A DNA stretch of 64,000 nucleotides from Bog-756 sp963699085 (GTDB lineage: Bacteria > Actinomycetota > Acidimicrobiia > Acidimicrobiales > RAAP-2): contig CAVOTH010000002.1 in NCBI GenBank assembly GCA_963699085.1, positions 248,001 through 312,000 of the forward strand, in the 5' to 3' direction. A model generated the notes under the pieces. It did not search any database. It saw nothing but the letters and a program-made list of their open reading frames with translations, and had not been told where the DNA came from. Positions 9,688 through 19,342 of this stretch are shown here, one piece after another (the stretch's first letter is position 1; each line of letters opens with the position of its first letter). A program made the position numbers and the translations under genes.

Positions 9688-10323
9688 GTGGGCTCGGCGC
9701 GCCAAAGGGTACGAGATGCGGCGAAGGCCATTGACCTCCCCGGTGGACTGATCATCCTCGGCCAGGTCAGCTTCTTCTTCTTCCTGGCCGTCAGCGTCGC
9801 CCTGCATCCTGGCTTCGTCTTCAAGGTGGATGAAGGCGGCATCAGCAACTACGGAATCCATCTCAAGACAGCGGTACCCTTCTCGCTCGCCTTCTTGCTG
9901 TGCTCCTACTTCTCTTATCGAGCGGGCCGCCTGTACCGGGCGCCCGACGTCATCATCCGACGGCTCCGGTCTCTGCTCTTCACCTACTGCGTCCTCCTGC
10001 TGGTGACGCTGCTGAGCACCTACGGCTACAAACTGGATGTCGGGCTCAAGGATGCCCATATCGCCGTAGGTGTGGTGACCGTCACCTTCGAATCAGTCGC
10101 ATCGGTGTGGATCTTCGCCCAGCTGAGGAGCACAGTGGACACCGCGTTCCTGCTACTGCAACTGGGCGGACTCGTTGTGGCCGGCCTCACGGTCTTCGGT
10201 GCCCTGCACCTGCTCTTCCTCGGCCAGGCCCTGGCGGATGTCGGATTCGCCCTGCTCCTGATCCACGTGGGGCTGGAGATCCCTGTTGCCGGTCGGCCTC
10301 GGTTCCGTGATGCTGACCGGTAG
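9688..10323 (+). CDS. Six-helix integral membrane protein, function unknown
   Basis: About 211 residues with roughly six hydrophobic segments and few polar loops. I choose the GTG at 9688 because GGAGG lies five bases upstream; a GTG at 9676 is in frame but lacks a site. It is divergent from the GGDEF-EAL gene and convergent with the GH5 gene. No conserved catalytic or transporter motif is visible. I do not recognise the family. Confidence 0.7.
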   Translation: MGSARQRVRDAAKAIDLPGGLIILGQVSFFFFLAVSVALHPGFVFKVDEGGISNYGIHLKTAVPFSLAFLLCSYFSYRAGRLYRAPDVIIRRLRSLLFTYCVLLLVTLLSTYGYKLDVGLKDAHIAVGVVTVTFESVASVWIFAQLRSTVDTAFLLLQLGGLVVAGLTVFGALHLLFLGQALADVGFALLLIHVGLEIPVAGRPRFRDADR

Positions 10324-10395
10324 CTACTGTCCGCTGCTCCAGAACAGGAGGGTTGACCATCGAGCCCTTTTGCGCCTCTCGGTGGACCTCGGCGG

Positions 10396-12510
10396 TCAGC
10401 CTGCGGCGGGGTCCGACGTGCCGAGCAGGAGTGTGGCCAGCGTGCTGGCGATGGTGGCGTTTCCGGCGATGGTCGGGTTCGAGGACTTCTCCGACTCGGT
10501 GATGACCTGTTCGACCGACTGTCGCGCCTGAGCTTCGGTCACCGGAGGAAGCGGTTGGGCCGCAGCTGAATCCACCGCCGCGGTCAGCGACGCTGCGGGG
10601 TTTCCGATCTCGACGTTGTACCTCGAACTCCCGTCAGGCGCGACATAGGCGTCCCGACTCCCGTCGGGGTTGGTGATCACCGTGTCGAGCACCGACGACC
10701 CGGTGGCCCTGACCGAGCCGTGGACGGCACTCGGAATGTAGACCACTGTTTCGCTGTCCCTGTCCCCACGGTGCACATCACCGGCCCCGGTCGCGGCCAT
10801 GTCGAATGTGCGTGCCGTCGGGTCGTATTGGTAGGCGAGGAGGGTGCCGGCGGTGGCCAGCGGCCAGACCCGGGCGAGGTACGTCTGTCGGGACGGGATC
10901 AGCAGGTCGTCGGGTGATGGAGTGACCCGTGGATTGCCCTTGCCCGGCTGTCCATTGGCGGTGGTCTGGTAGGTGCTGTGTTGCCATCGAACGCACCAGC
11001 ACGTGCCCTTGATCGCCGAAAGCCCCTTCCACGCCCATACGGTCCCACCGGTGAGTGTCGACTCCTGCGCGGCGGTCTCACCGGCCAGCACGGTGCCGTC
11101 GGTACTCGACGAGTCGCCGAACTCGGTGGTCAGTACTGCGGCGTGCATGGCCTGTGCCTCGGATTCCGCCGTCTGGTACCCGAAGGTGTAACTCGGCGGG
11201 AAGGGGCTGTCCGTCGCCGAGTAGCCGATGAACTGGTCCAGGGTGAACGTGTGGGTGTAGATGTGCGGCGCCCACACCAGATTCGGATACTGGGTGAACG
11301 GCTTGCTGACCTGGGGGGAGAAGTCGAGCAGGTTTCTGTAGGCCATGGGCTCGACGAAGATCTGCTGGTGACTGACGTCGGCCAACTGGGGGTAGGCGCA
11401 CGCATCGGTCAGCGACGTGGGATCTGTGGTGGGACAGGTGGGCAGACCGTCCCGCACGCCGGTCAGCGCTTCGATGACCCGTTGGTAGAAGGGAAACAGG
11501 TCCTGTGCCGTAGCCGTGTAGAGATTCTCCACCGGAAGGGACGACAGCGTGCCGGGCTGTGGTTCGTTCATCACCTCATAGCCCAGAACGCTCGGATTGC
11601 CTTCGAACGCCTTGGCCAGGGCGACCAGCGCGCCGATGTAGTGGTCCTGCAGGCCGACGCCGGGCGATGCTCCCGCCGAGGATGCGACCGGCTGGTTGTG
11701 CCAGAAGTTGTAGAAGGCGGCGGACTCCGCCGGGTTGATGTCGCTGTCGCCGAAGAGCGCGCACGCCGGCTTGCCGTCGGTGAACACGGCCCAGGCCGGT
11801 GCACCGTCGCTCCCTCCCGATGACGCGCATCCCGACGGCAGCGTCGACGGATTCCCGGGCAGGATGTAGCGCGAGTACTGATCCTGGTGCATGTCCAGGA
11901 TGACGTAGATCCCCTGTTGCCGGGCCCAGCCCACCACCTGGGCCACTCTCTGGAGATAGACGCTGCTGTAGTGGCCGGGCTGTGGTTCGAGCTGGCTCCA
12001 GTTGAGTACCAGGCGGATCACGTTGAAGCCGAGCGACCGCATCTGGGCGAAGTCGTCTCCACTGCCCGGTTCGGTGGACTGCTGATAGGCCGGCAGATCC
12101 GCCTGTACCTCACACAGCGGTGGCTGCGGTATCAGCGCTGACGCAGCCGGGCACTTGCCGTCATACGCACCAGGGCTCACCGGAAAGATCGCGGGTCCCC
12201 CGTCGGCATTCGGATAGGCCACGTCCTGCATCCCGACGACGGCCGCGCCATGGAGGAGCACCTGGCGTCCGGACGGATCGGCCAGATAGGGGGTGGCATC
12301 GGCATCGTCGCCGGCCGGGGTGACGACATGGAGATAGGGGAGGGCCGCGACGCTCCCGCTGGCGGTGCCACTTCCACTTGACGCCGTCGATCCGCCGCAT
12401 GCCGCCACCAGGAGTGCCACCGACACGAGCAGGATCGGCGTTGCCCACGGGCGCGATCCGGGCCTGGGGGACTTCGTCGATGCCGGTCTCGTTCGGTTCA
12501 CGGGGGGCAT
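10396..12510 (-). CDS. GH5-type glycoside hydrolase lipoprotein (endoglycoceramidase-like)
   Basis: A 704-residue exported enzyme. The N-terminus has a basic region, a hydrophobic stretch and the lipobox LLVAACGG, so it should be lipid-anchored outside the membrane. The catalytic domain is a glycosidase of clan GH-A: QMRSLGFNVIRLVLNWSQLEP, ILDMHQDQYSRY, acid/base Glu in GYEVMNEPQPG (about residue 315) and nucleophile Glu in LTTEFGDS (about 463). The large substrate-binding loops and Cys-rich inserts resemble the endoglycoceramidase branch of GH5. A C-terminal domain of beta type follows. Substrate may be a glycolipid or a beta-glucan; sequence alone does not decide. Confidence 0.85.
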   Translation of the reverse strand: MPPVNRTRPASTKSPRPGSRPWATPILLVSVALLVAACGGSTASSGSGTASGSVAALPYLHVVTPAGDDADATPYLADPSGRQVLLHGAAVVGMQDVAYPNADGGPAIFPVSPGAYDGKCPAASALIPQPPLCEVQADLPAYQQSTEPGSGDDFAQMRSLGFNVIRLVLNWSQLEPQPGHYSSVYLQRVAQVVGWARQQGIYVILDMHQDQYSRYILPGNPSTLPSGCASSGGSDGAPAWAVFTDGKPACALFGDSDINPAESAAFYNFWHNQPVASSAGASPGVGLQDHYIGALVALAKAFEGNPSVLGYEVMNEPQPGTLSSLPVENLYTATAQDLFPFYQRVIEALTGVRDGLPTCPTTDPTSLTDACAYPQLADVSHQQIFVEPMAYRNLLDFSPQVSKPFTQYPNLVWAPHIYTHTFTLDQFIGYSATDSPFPPSYTFGYQTAESEAQAMHAAVLTTEFGDSSSTDGTVLAGETAAQESTLTGGTVWAWKGLSAIKGTCWCVRWQHSTYQTTANGQPGKGNPRVTPSPDDLLIPSRQTYLARVWPLATAGTLLAYQYDPTARTFDMAATGAGDVHRGDRDSETVVYIPSAVHGSVRATGSSVLDTVITNPDGSRDAYVAPDGSSRYNVEIGNPAASLTAAVDSAAAQPLPPVTEAQARQSVEQVITESEKSSNPTIAGNATIASTLATLLLGTSDPAAG

Positions 12511-12579
12511 TCTGCACGGCCGGGCGTGCCCGGTAGGCGCGGTCCGATCCTCGGTGTCGGTCGGGCACCGACCGTTCCG

Positions 12580-13155
12580 CTAGTTCACCGTTGCCGCGAT
12601 GTTGAACCGGAACCCGGTAGCCGGTCCCTGGAACCCGACCGTGGACCCCACCGTCGGTGTGCTGCTCCCGGGGTCGTACATGTACACATCCCCCGAGTTG
12701 CCCGTGCGCATGGCGCAGTCCGTGTCGGTGACCGACCGGTAGCCGATGACGTCACCCGCTGTCACCTTGACGCCAGGCGTGACGTCGACCCGGGTGAACG
12801 TGCCGGCCTGCAGCACCGTCGGGGCACTGATGTAGACGAGCGTGTAGTCGTTGCCGCCGGCCGGAGCCCAAATCTCGAGCTGCATCGTGCCGGCGTCGAC
12901 GCCTCCGTTGGTGCTCCACCTGAACAGCCTGGTGTCGCCGGCAGGTACGACGTACGACGGACCCGCACTGGCCGTCTGGATCCACTGGTACGAGCCGTTG
13001 CAGAAATAGTTCTCGTGCACCTGGCCCAGGTGGGTCCAGGGTGTGGCGAAGGCCGGAGTAGCAGCGACGATCGAGGCAAGAGCGATTGCCCCGGACGCCA
13101 TCACCGCAATGGACACTCGTCGGCCCGCGCCGGTAGTTCGATGCTTCCTCGTCAT
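12580..13155 (-). CDS. Secreted protein of unknown function
   Basis: A 191-residue protein with a classical signal peptide (RRVSIAVMASG... ending AFA before TPWTHLGQ), preceded by AAGGGG five bases before the ATG at 13155. The mature part is rich in Thr, Gly and Val in a pattern expected for a beta-sandwich, with two cysteines (CNGSYQW and DCAMRTG) that could form a disulfide. It sits 69 bases upstream of the GH5 gene on the same strand and may be expressed with it. I do not recognise a family. Confidence 0.72.
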   Translation of the reverse strand: MTRKHRTTGAGRRVSIAVMASGAIALASIVAATPAFATPWTHLGQVHENYFCNGSYQWIQTASAGPSYVVPAGDTRLFRWSTNGGVDAGTMQLEIWAPAGGNDYTLVYISAPTVLQAGTFTRVDVTPGVKVTAGDVIGYRSVTDTDCAMRTGNSGDVYMYDPGSSTPTVGSTVGFQGPATGFRFNIAATVN

Positions 13156-13300
13156 CTCGCCCCTTCTGTCAGCCGACGTTCGCCGACCTCCCTCGCGGTC
13201 ACGCTAACCCCGGTACCCATCGGGTGGCAACGGAAATTCGGCAGTCTTTACGTCGCCGTACACGTCGGAGCAATTCGGATCGCCGCTCCAGGCCCTCGGG

Positions 13301-13795
13301 TCATCCCCGGCGCAGAACCTCCCGGAGTCCACCGAAGATCAGGAAGAACGAAGTGAACGTCCAGATGATCACCAGGGCCAACGAGAGCGTGTCGGCAAAG
13401 GTGGCGCCAACCAGGAGCACCACTCCACCCAGGAAGAGGGATACCGCTCCCCGGCGCCTCCTCTTGTCCGACCGGCTCGGCGGGAGGACGTGACCTTCGG
13501 CACTGATGCCGGTGACACCGTCCACCGACTTTCCCGCCAAGAGGTCATCCACGATGTGCTCCAGACCCAGCGACCGGCCGACGGCGATGCCGAGGGGCGC
13601 ACGCTCGACGGTGAGGTCACGCAGATGGAGCACGACCGCCGCCCCGCGCGGCACTCCGTTGAGGAGATCCTGCTGAGCGGCGGCCTGGCATTCGTCACGG
13701 GCGCGGTCGACCAGGTCCGGGTCCTGCTGCTCGAGGGCGGTGGCAGCGGCCTTGAGGGACTCGATGCGTGACCGTGATGCTTCATGCGTCGACAA
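13301..13795 (-). CDS. Hypothetical protein with C-terminal transmembrane helices
   Basis: About 164 residues. There is no ATG; a TTG at 13795 has GGAG seven bases upstream and is preferred over a TTG at 13822. The first 100 residues are soluble and include ALEQQDPDLVDRARDE and VLHLRDLTVERAPLG; a basic DKRRRRG patch precedes two hydrophobic helices and a short cytoplasmic tail. Function unknown; the soluble part may be a regulatory domain anchored to the membrane. Confidence 0.55.
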   Translation of the reverse strand: MSTHEASRSRIESLKAAATALEQQDPDLVDRARDECQAAAQQDLLNGVPRGAAVVLHLRDLTVERAPLGIAVGRSLGLEHIVDDLLAGKSVDGVTGISAEGHVLPPSRSDKRRRRGAVSLFLGGVVLLVGATFADTLSLALVIIWTFTSFFLIFGGLREVLRRG

Positions 13796-14021
13796 AGGCG
13801 ATCTCCGCGAATCCGGGGGCAATACGCCCAGACCTTAGGACGTTCCCCGGCGTGACAGAGATAGGGGGTCGCGGATTCGGACCGACGGGTGACGGTCATT
13901 GCGACCGTGGCAACAGGGGTGGCACGCCGTATCGCCCAGCTGGCCGCACCCGTTGGCCTACGGTTGGCCGGTATGCCGACCGAAGTCCCCTCCGCCTCGT
14001 GCTGGAGGGTAGAGGCCGGTC

Positions 14022-15801
14022 GTGCCTAGGTCGGCGCCCCGCAGCCGGACGATCCTCGGCGTCTGCCTGGTCGTCGCCTGCGCCATGGCCGGTGGCACGC
14101 TCGATGGCTCTCCGGTCGCCTCCGCTGCGCCACTGGTCTCGGTGAGCCAGCCGGCTTCGCCGGCGTTCGCCGGAAATGCCGGAGATCCGGATGTCGTCTA
14201 CTCGGACGGCACCTTCTATGCGTTCACGACCGGCACCGCGCTCGGGAACCACATCCAGGTGATCGTCGACACCACCGGTGATCCCACCACCGGTTACGGG
14301 AGCTACACCGGTCACCCATACGGGTCGACCGCGCTGCCCGACCCGCCCTCCTGGCAGCAGGTGAATACCCAGACGTCCCCGGGCGTCGCCTCCATCGGCG
14401 GCCATTGGGTGATGTGGTACGACGCGTCGATCGCCGGGCATCCGGCCGACTCGGGCTTCAGCTGCCTGGCGGTGGCGACCGCGGCGACGCTGACGCCCAC
14501 CTCGCCGGTGTTCACCGACGACTCGACCGGATCGCCGTGGTGCCCGGCCGGCGGCGTCCTCGATCCCAGCCCGTTCGTCGATCCGACGACCCACGTGCCG
14601 TACCTGGTATGGAAGACGAACGACGGGAGCTCGGCCGCCGCCTCCCAGGTCTGGGGCGTGCCGCTCAACTCGACGGGGACCGGATTCGCCGGCTCGCCCT
14701 CTCTCCTGATGACGGTCACCGCTTCGGAGGGGACGACCGACGATCCTCAGGTGGTCACCAGCGGCGGCGCCTACTACCTCCTCTTCTCCGGGAGGCAGCT
14801 TCGAAGATTCCTCGTACAACGAGCAGCTGGCCCCGTGCGCCGGTCCGCTCGGGCCGTGTTCCAATCCGGCCGGGCCGTTCCTCACCTCGTACGGCGGCGC
14901 CTACGGACCCGGTGGTGGCTCGATCTTCCAGGACGCATCAGGACACCAGTGGCTGGCCTTCGCCGCATGGAACAACCCGTGCTCCGACTGCACGTCGAAC
15001 CTGGACACCAATCAGCGTCAGCTGTACATCGCATCGACCAGCCTTGCGCCCATCGCCCCGACGTACACATTCACAGGGATATCCGCCACCCCGTCGGGCA
15101 ACGGCTACTGGCTGGTCGACTCGAGCGGTGGGGTCCATCCCCATGGAGGTGCCGTCTCCTACGGCTCGATGGCCGGGGCGAGCCTCAACGCGCCGATCAA
15201 TCACCTCGTCTCCACCCCGAACGGGCAGGGCTACTGGATGGTGGCCGGGGACGGTGGCATCTTCTCATTCGGCGATGCCCGGTTCTTCGGGTCGATGGGT
15301 GGTCAGCGTCTCAACGCCCCGGTGGTCGGTCTGGCGCCCACCCGTGACGGCGGTGGGTACTGGCTGGTCGCCGCCGACGGCGGCATCTTCGCGTTCGGCG
15401 ACGCCCGGTTCTTCGGCTCGATGGGTGGACTGCACCTGAACAAACCGGTCGTCGGGATGTCGGCCGACCCGAACGGCCAGGGTTACTGGATGGTGGCCAC
15501 CGACGGCGGGATCTTCGCCTTCGGTTCGGCCGGGTTCTACGGGTCGACCGGCTCTTTGACCCTCAATCTCCCGGTGAACGGCATGGCGGCGACCACCGAT
15601 GGGGGCGGCTACTGGCTCGTGGCCTCCGACGGTGGCATCTTCGCCTTCGGCGACGCCCCGTTCCGGGGTTCGATGGGGGGAACCCCTCTGAATGCGCCGG
15701 TCACCGGCATGGCCGCTGATCCGGCCGGCCAGGGCTACTGGATGGTCGGGGCCGACGGGGGAGTGTTCTCCTTCGGGGCACCGTTCTACGGCTCGGGCTG
15801 A
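14022..15801 (+). CDS. Exported GH43-like protein fused to six YWLV propeller repeats (one frameshift)
   Basis: Starts at GTG 14022 with AGAGG six bases upstream. A signal peptide (about residues 8-36) leads to a five-bladed-propeller glycosidase-like domain of GH43 type: AGDPDVVYSDGTFYAF, GHWVMWYDAS and VLDPSPFVDP contain the acidic positions expected for this fold. The frame breaks in the GGG run at 14790-14792; deleting one G continues into a segment with two cysteine pairs and then six 42-residue repeats. Repaired length is about 592 residues. The repeat part is widespread in Acidimicrobiia exported proteins and probably forms a carbohydrate- or surface-binding propeller. Catalytic activity of the GH43-like part is likely but unproven. 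Confidence 0.82.
15103..15801 (+). repeat. Six 126-bp repeats coding GYWLV/GYWMV propeller blades
   Basis: The GGC-TAC-TGG start of each unit falls at 15103, 15229, 15355, 15481, 15607 and 15733, an exact 126-base period. Units alternate GYWLV and GYWMV after the first and contain DGGIFAFGDA..F.GS and LN.PV.G. The last unit is cut short by the stop codon. Confidence 0.92.
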
Positions 15802-15889
15802 TCTGCTGCCGGGTTGAACGGCTGCCTCGGCTGAACGGTCCCGGTCGCACAGCGACGCCGGACAGGTGGATCCCGTAGGCTCACCGGTC

Positions 15890-16615
15890 ATGCCTCCTGG
15901 CGACGGCACAACCCGATGGCGGATCGATGAACTCAGCCGGCGGGCCGGTCTGCCCGTCGGCACGGTCCGCCTCTACCTGCGGGACGGCCTGGTCCCCAGT
16001 GGGCGCCGGGTCGGGCGATCGATGACCTACGGGGTCTCCCATCTCAATCGCCTCATCCGGATCCGCCAACTGAAGGCGGCCAATTTCACCCTGACGGCCA
16101 TCAAGCGGATGATCGACGAGGGTCAGTTCGTGATGCTCGACCGGGTGTTCGGCACCGACCGCCGTCCCCGGACCGGCCAGGAGTTGGCCGAGGAGGTCGG
16201 GGTCGAGCCCGACCTCGTCGAGATGCTCGAGACCATCGGCTTCCTGGCGGCACCGGGCGACCGTGGCGCGGCCGACTACGACGGCGGGGAGGCCAGCGTG
16301 GTGCAGGCGGTCGCCCAACTCATGGAGATGGGGACGCCGATGCCGGTGCTCGCGGTGGTGCTGCCGCTCTACGTGCGGCACATGAAAGCCCTCCGGGCCG
16401 ACCTGGTCAACGCCCTCTCGGGGTTGGGCGAACCCGACCATGAAGTGCCGTCCGAGATGGTGGTTTCCTATGCCCGACGCACCGCGCAGAACCACGAGGC
16501 GTTCCTCTACCGCTGGGACGTCGTGGTCGACTACCTCCACCACCGGATGATCCAGGGTCTGGTTCACCGGGCGGCATCCGCCGACGACCCCGACCCGGAC
16601 CCGGTGACGGTGTAA
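15890..16615 (+). CDS. MerR family transcriptional regulator
   Basis: About 241 residues from the ATG at 15890 (a GTG at 15866 is in frame). The N-terminal winged helix-turn-helix is clear: WRIDELSRRAGLPVGTVRLYLRDGLVPS, then the YGVSHLNRLIRIRQLKAANFTLTAIKRMID helix-dimerisation region. The C-terminal half (GQELAEEVGVEPDLVEMLETIGFL) resembles a second degenerate MerR-like domain, a two-domain layout seen in several actinobacterial regulators. It is convergent with the flavin oxidase gene; its target is not evident because no divergent gene shares its promoter. Confidence 0.85.
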   Translation: MPPGDGTTRWRIDELSRRAGLPVGTVRLYLRDGLVPSGRRVGRSMTYGVSHLNRLIRIRQLKAANFTLTAIKRMIDEGQFVMLDRVFGTDRRPRTGQELAEEVGVEPDLVEMLETIGFLAAPGDRGAADYDGGEASVVQAVAQLMEMGTPMPVLAVVLPLYVRHMKALRADLVNALSGLGEPDHEVPSEMVVSYARRTAQNHEAFLYRWDVVVDYLHHRMIQGLVHRAASADDPDPDPVTV

Positions 16616-16630
16616 CCATCACCGGGTCCG
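16596..16630. terminator. Bidirectional hairpin terminator between MerR and flavin oxidase genes
   Basis: Perfect 12-base inverted repeat CGGACCCGGTGA / TCACCGGGTCCG with an 11-base loop that contains the MerR stop codon. It sits between two convergent genes (stops at 16615 and 16642), so it can end transcription from both sides. There is no T-tract. Confidence 0.75.
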
Positions 16631-16641
16631 CAGCTAGTCCC

Positions 16642-18406
16642 TCACGGCATCAGCGTGTCGAGGAACGGATTGGAGAAGATCCGATGGGGGTCGTAGGAGT
16701 CCAAGGTGGCCAGGGCGGCCGACCATCCGTCGCCCGCCGCCTGTCCGGTGGTGTACATGGCCGGAATGGTCGTGCCGAGCACGCTGGAGTTCGACCATCC
16801 GCCGCTGTTCGTGTACGCCCAGCCCTTGGACCATTCGAAGCGGACCCCGGCATAGGAACCGGTGTAGTGCGACAGCAGCCAGGCCTCGAGCTGGGTGTAG
16901 AACTCGTCGGCGTACGGGGTCCCCGGGATGGTCAGCGTGTCGATCCACACCGCGCAGTTCCAGGCCGGCTGATCCGGCCGGGGGCGCAACGGTCCGAGCT
17001 GGGGCTGCTGAGCGCCAGACATGACGACGTCGCTGGTCTGGTCGAGTCCGGTCACCCGGAACTCGAGCGGGCCGTTCATCGGGTACTGGCCGTTCGCCTC
17101 GTACTGGCTGATCAGGTTGGTGTAGTAGGTGTAGAAGTCGTACACCACCTGTTGGATCGAGCTGGTGCTGCACAGGATGGTGTACCCGTTCGCCGTCACC
17201 TGCAACGTGGTGGGCTTCACGTACAAGGTGGAATAGTGCGACGGACCCCAGATGTCGCTGGTGCCCTCGAGGATGAGACCGGATCCCACCGCTGCCATCT
17301 CCACGTTCTCGAACGCGGGTGTCCCCGATGTCACGCCCTTCAGCACGTCGGCGATGAATGTGGATTCACTGGTCGTGACCTCGTTGGCGAACGGGTAGTT
17401 GTACGGACCCGAGACGGCATTGGACAGGAACGGCTGACTCTTCTTGATGCTCCACACCTTCAGCCACGGCAGGGTGGTGAAGGGGAACGAGATGACCTCG
17501 ACCCTGCCCGAGGAGAGGACGAGGCTCTGGAACGACTGGCTGCCGGCACTGGAGGGCGCGGCGAAGAGCGTGGTCTGGGGGATGGTCCAATAGCTGACGC
17601 ACTGCAGATTGACGTCGGTGCCGACCTGCAGGGTGACATCGGTGATGAAGGCCCGTCCCACGTGGACGAGCAGCGGCTTGATACCTGCGTTGCTGCGGCT
17701 GAACGTCTGTAGCTGGTACTGGCTGGTGGTCGAGTTCCACACCACGGCGGTCAGCGAGAGGATCAGGTTGCTCACCGAGCCGTAGGTCTTGCCGGAGATG
17801 GCGGTCTCGCCGCTGCCCTTGATGGCGGTCCCGTGCCCGCCGATGGCCAGCACGCCACCCAGGGTGAGGTCTCCCGGTGCCGGGTTGGCGGTGAGCCCGA
17901 GTCCCGACGGCGGACAGCGAGTTGAGCAGGGTGTCCATGGTCACGCCGGTCTGCGCGGTGACGGTGGCGGGAGTGCCGGTCTTGGTGATCGACATGTTGG
18001 TGAGGTGTTGGGTGGTGTCGACCAGGAGGTAGTCGGCGCTCGAGTTCCCCTCGGGCAGGATCAGCGGCGACCACCCGTGTCCCATCCCCTTGGGCCGAAC
18101 CCGCCAGCCGTTGGCGTAGGCCCAGTTGGCGATGGTGACCACGTCCGCAGAAGTGGCGGGAGCCGCCGTCCAGACGCTGTCGATGACGATCTCGCCCGAC
18201 CAGTTCTGGTAGGCCTGCTGGTAGAGATTGATCGAGCTGGGGAATCCGGGAGGGCTGGGAATGGTGGCCGCACCGGCGACGGGGATCCGGAACGCCGGTG
18301 TCCAGCCCATCGCCCCCGCGGCTCCGACCACTGCCGCACCTGCCGCGCCCTGCAGGAACGACCTGCGTGAGAACCCCCTGCGAAACGGCGACGACTGCTC
18401 ATTCAT
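16642..18406 (-). CDS. Tat-exported FAD oxidase, cholesterol oxidase type II-like (one frameshift)
   Basis: A flavoprotein of the vanillyl-alcohol-oxidase fold with a cholesterol-oxidase-type substrate domain. The N-terminus has a twin-arginine signal (FSRRSFLQGAAGAA). The FAD-binding part shows YQQAYQNWSGEIVIDSVW and RPKGMGHGWSPL (His near residue 108), where the family carries its covalently bound FAD, then LAIGGHGTAIKGSG. The frame breaks near 17902: deleting one base joins LLNSLSAVG to LGLTANPAPGDLTLGG and on to the rest, giving about 588 residues. Known relatives oxidise cholesterol or similar sterols outside the cell. Nearby TetR and MFS genes have their own promoters. Substrate is inferred from the family. 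Confidence 0.83.
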
Positions 18407-18502
18407 GACGGTTCCTCCCCTGGAATCGGGCCGCGGCGGTCGCCCTCGGCCTCGTTGTTGACAGGGTGCCGATTCGCATGGGAACCGTCAATTTATTTCC
18501 AG

Positions 18503-18518
18503 GTGACCGCGCGGTAAC
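18503..18518. promoter_or_regulatory. 16-bp near-palindrome upstream of the flavin oxidase gene
   Basis: GTGACCGC / GCGGTAAC forms an inverted repeat with a single mismatch, about 100 bases upstream of the oxidase start. An AT-richer stretch (AATTTATTTCC) and TTGACG on the minus strand lie between it and the gene. This is a candidate operator/promoter; the regulator is unknown. Confidence 0.35.
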
Positions 18519-18528
18519 AACTACATGT

Positions 18529-18550
18529 TCCGCCACACAGCTCCGGCGGA
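18529..18550 (-). terminator. Hairpin downstream of the TetR gene
   Basis: Inverted repeat TCCGCC / GGCGGA with a 10-base loop, about 50 bases past the corrected TetR stop codon. No T-tract follows, so termination strength is uncertain. Confidence 0.35.
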
Positions 18551-18568
18551 TGTGGATCGAGCGGTACT

Positions 18569-18607
18569 GATCCCTACGCGTCGATCCCTACGAAGGTGAT
18601 CCCTACG
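18569..18607. repeat. Three copies of GATCCCTACG
   Basis: Copies begin at 18569, 18583 and 18598. Each gives a TAG triplet on the minus strand; the last overlaps the corrected stop codon of the TetR gene. Probably a small slippage product. Confidence 0.5.
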
Positions 18608-19227
18608 AAGGTGGTCGGAGTCCGTCCTGGATCACCAGGAGCAGCCGGGCGCTCTGGTCCGGGGTGAGTGTCGCACTCATGCACATCGAGCCGATCAACT
18701 GCTGGACATCGGATCGCGTCGAGATCCGTCCGCACCACGCCGGCCGCCTGGGCCGGAGTCAGGACGGTGTCGATGGCCGATTCGATGCGTTCTCGGGACC
18801 GCACCCGAAGATCGGGGTTCTTCTCGAACGCCTCATGGAGCTCGTTCAGGAAGTTCCGCTTGCCGGTGGCATAGACCACGAACGCCTGCAGCCACGCCGC
18901 CAGGGCTTCCCACGGGTCCAGGTCGGCGACGAACGCGTCGGCATCGGATACCAACTTGTCGACGTCCTCGCGGTACACGGCCTCGACCAGGTCGATCCGC
19001 TTGGGGAAGTGGCGGTAGAGCGTTCCCGCACCGACGCCGGCCTCCTTGGCGATGGCTTCCATCGAGGCACCACCGCCCTGCTGTGCGAACACCAGCCTGG
19101 CCGCGGAAATCAGGCCCTCATAGTTGCGACGGGCGTCGGCCCGCATGGGGCGTTCGCCACCGTCGCTCCCCTCGGGGAGCGGGCCGGGATCCATCTCAGT
19201 TGCGACTGCGACCGACTCGTCGCTCAT
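18603..19227 (-). CDS. TetR family repressor (one frameshift near the C-terminus)
   Basis: Starts at 19227. The helix-turn-helix is typical: ISAARLVFAQQGGGASMEAIAKEAGVGAGTLYRHFPKRIDLVEAVY (spread over about residues 40-85). As printed, the frame runs into a meaningless Pro/Gly-rich tail after TDLDA; deleting one base near 18714 gives DVQQLIGSMCMSATLTPDQ and a natural end at TAG 18603-18605, as expected for a TetR ligand-binding domain of about 207 residues. It is divergent from a DHA2 drug exporter with two matching operators between them, so it very probably represses both that exporter and itself. Confidence 0.87.
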
Positions 19228-19263
19228 TCAGCTGTTCCTTCGCTCCAATTGTCGACTTGCTAA

Positions 19264-19303
19264 ACGGAGGCACTCTCCGTATACTAACCGGAGGAAGCTT
19301 CCG
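19264..19303. promoter_or_regulatory. Two tandem TetR operators between the repressor and exporter genes
   Basis: Two 15-base sites share the form CGGAG-N5-YTCCG: CGGAGGCACTCTCCG at 19265-19279 and CGGAGGAAGCTTCCG at 19289-19303, with centres 24 bases apart. The first extends to six-base arms (ACGGAG/CTCCGT). GTATAC lies between them. They occupy the short divergent gap before both starts, the expected place for TetR autoregulation. Confidence 0.72.
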
Positions 19304-19342
19304 CTTACCCCTCCACCATATCAGCGGAAAGGTCGATTGACC

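Noticed and set aside
13896..14885. 329-codon minus-strand frame over the GH43-like gene
   Set aside because: Arg/Gly-rich antisense shadow without family motifs; the plus strand codes a recognised exported protein.
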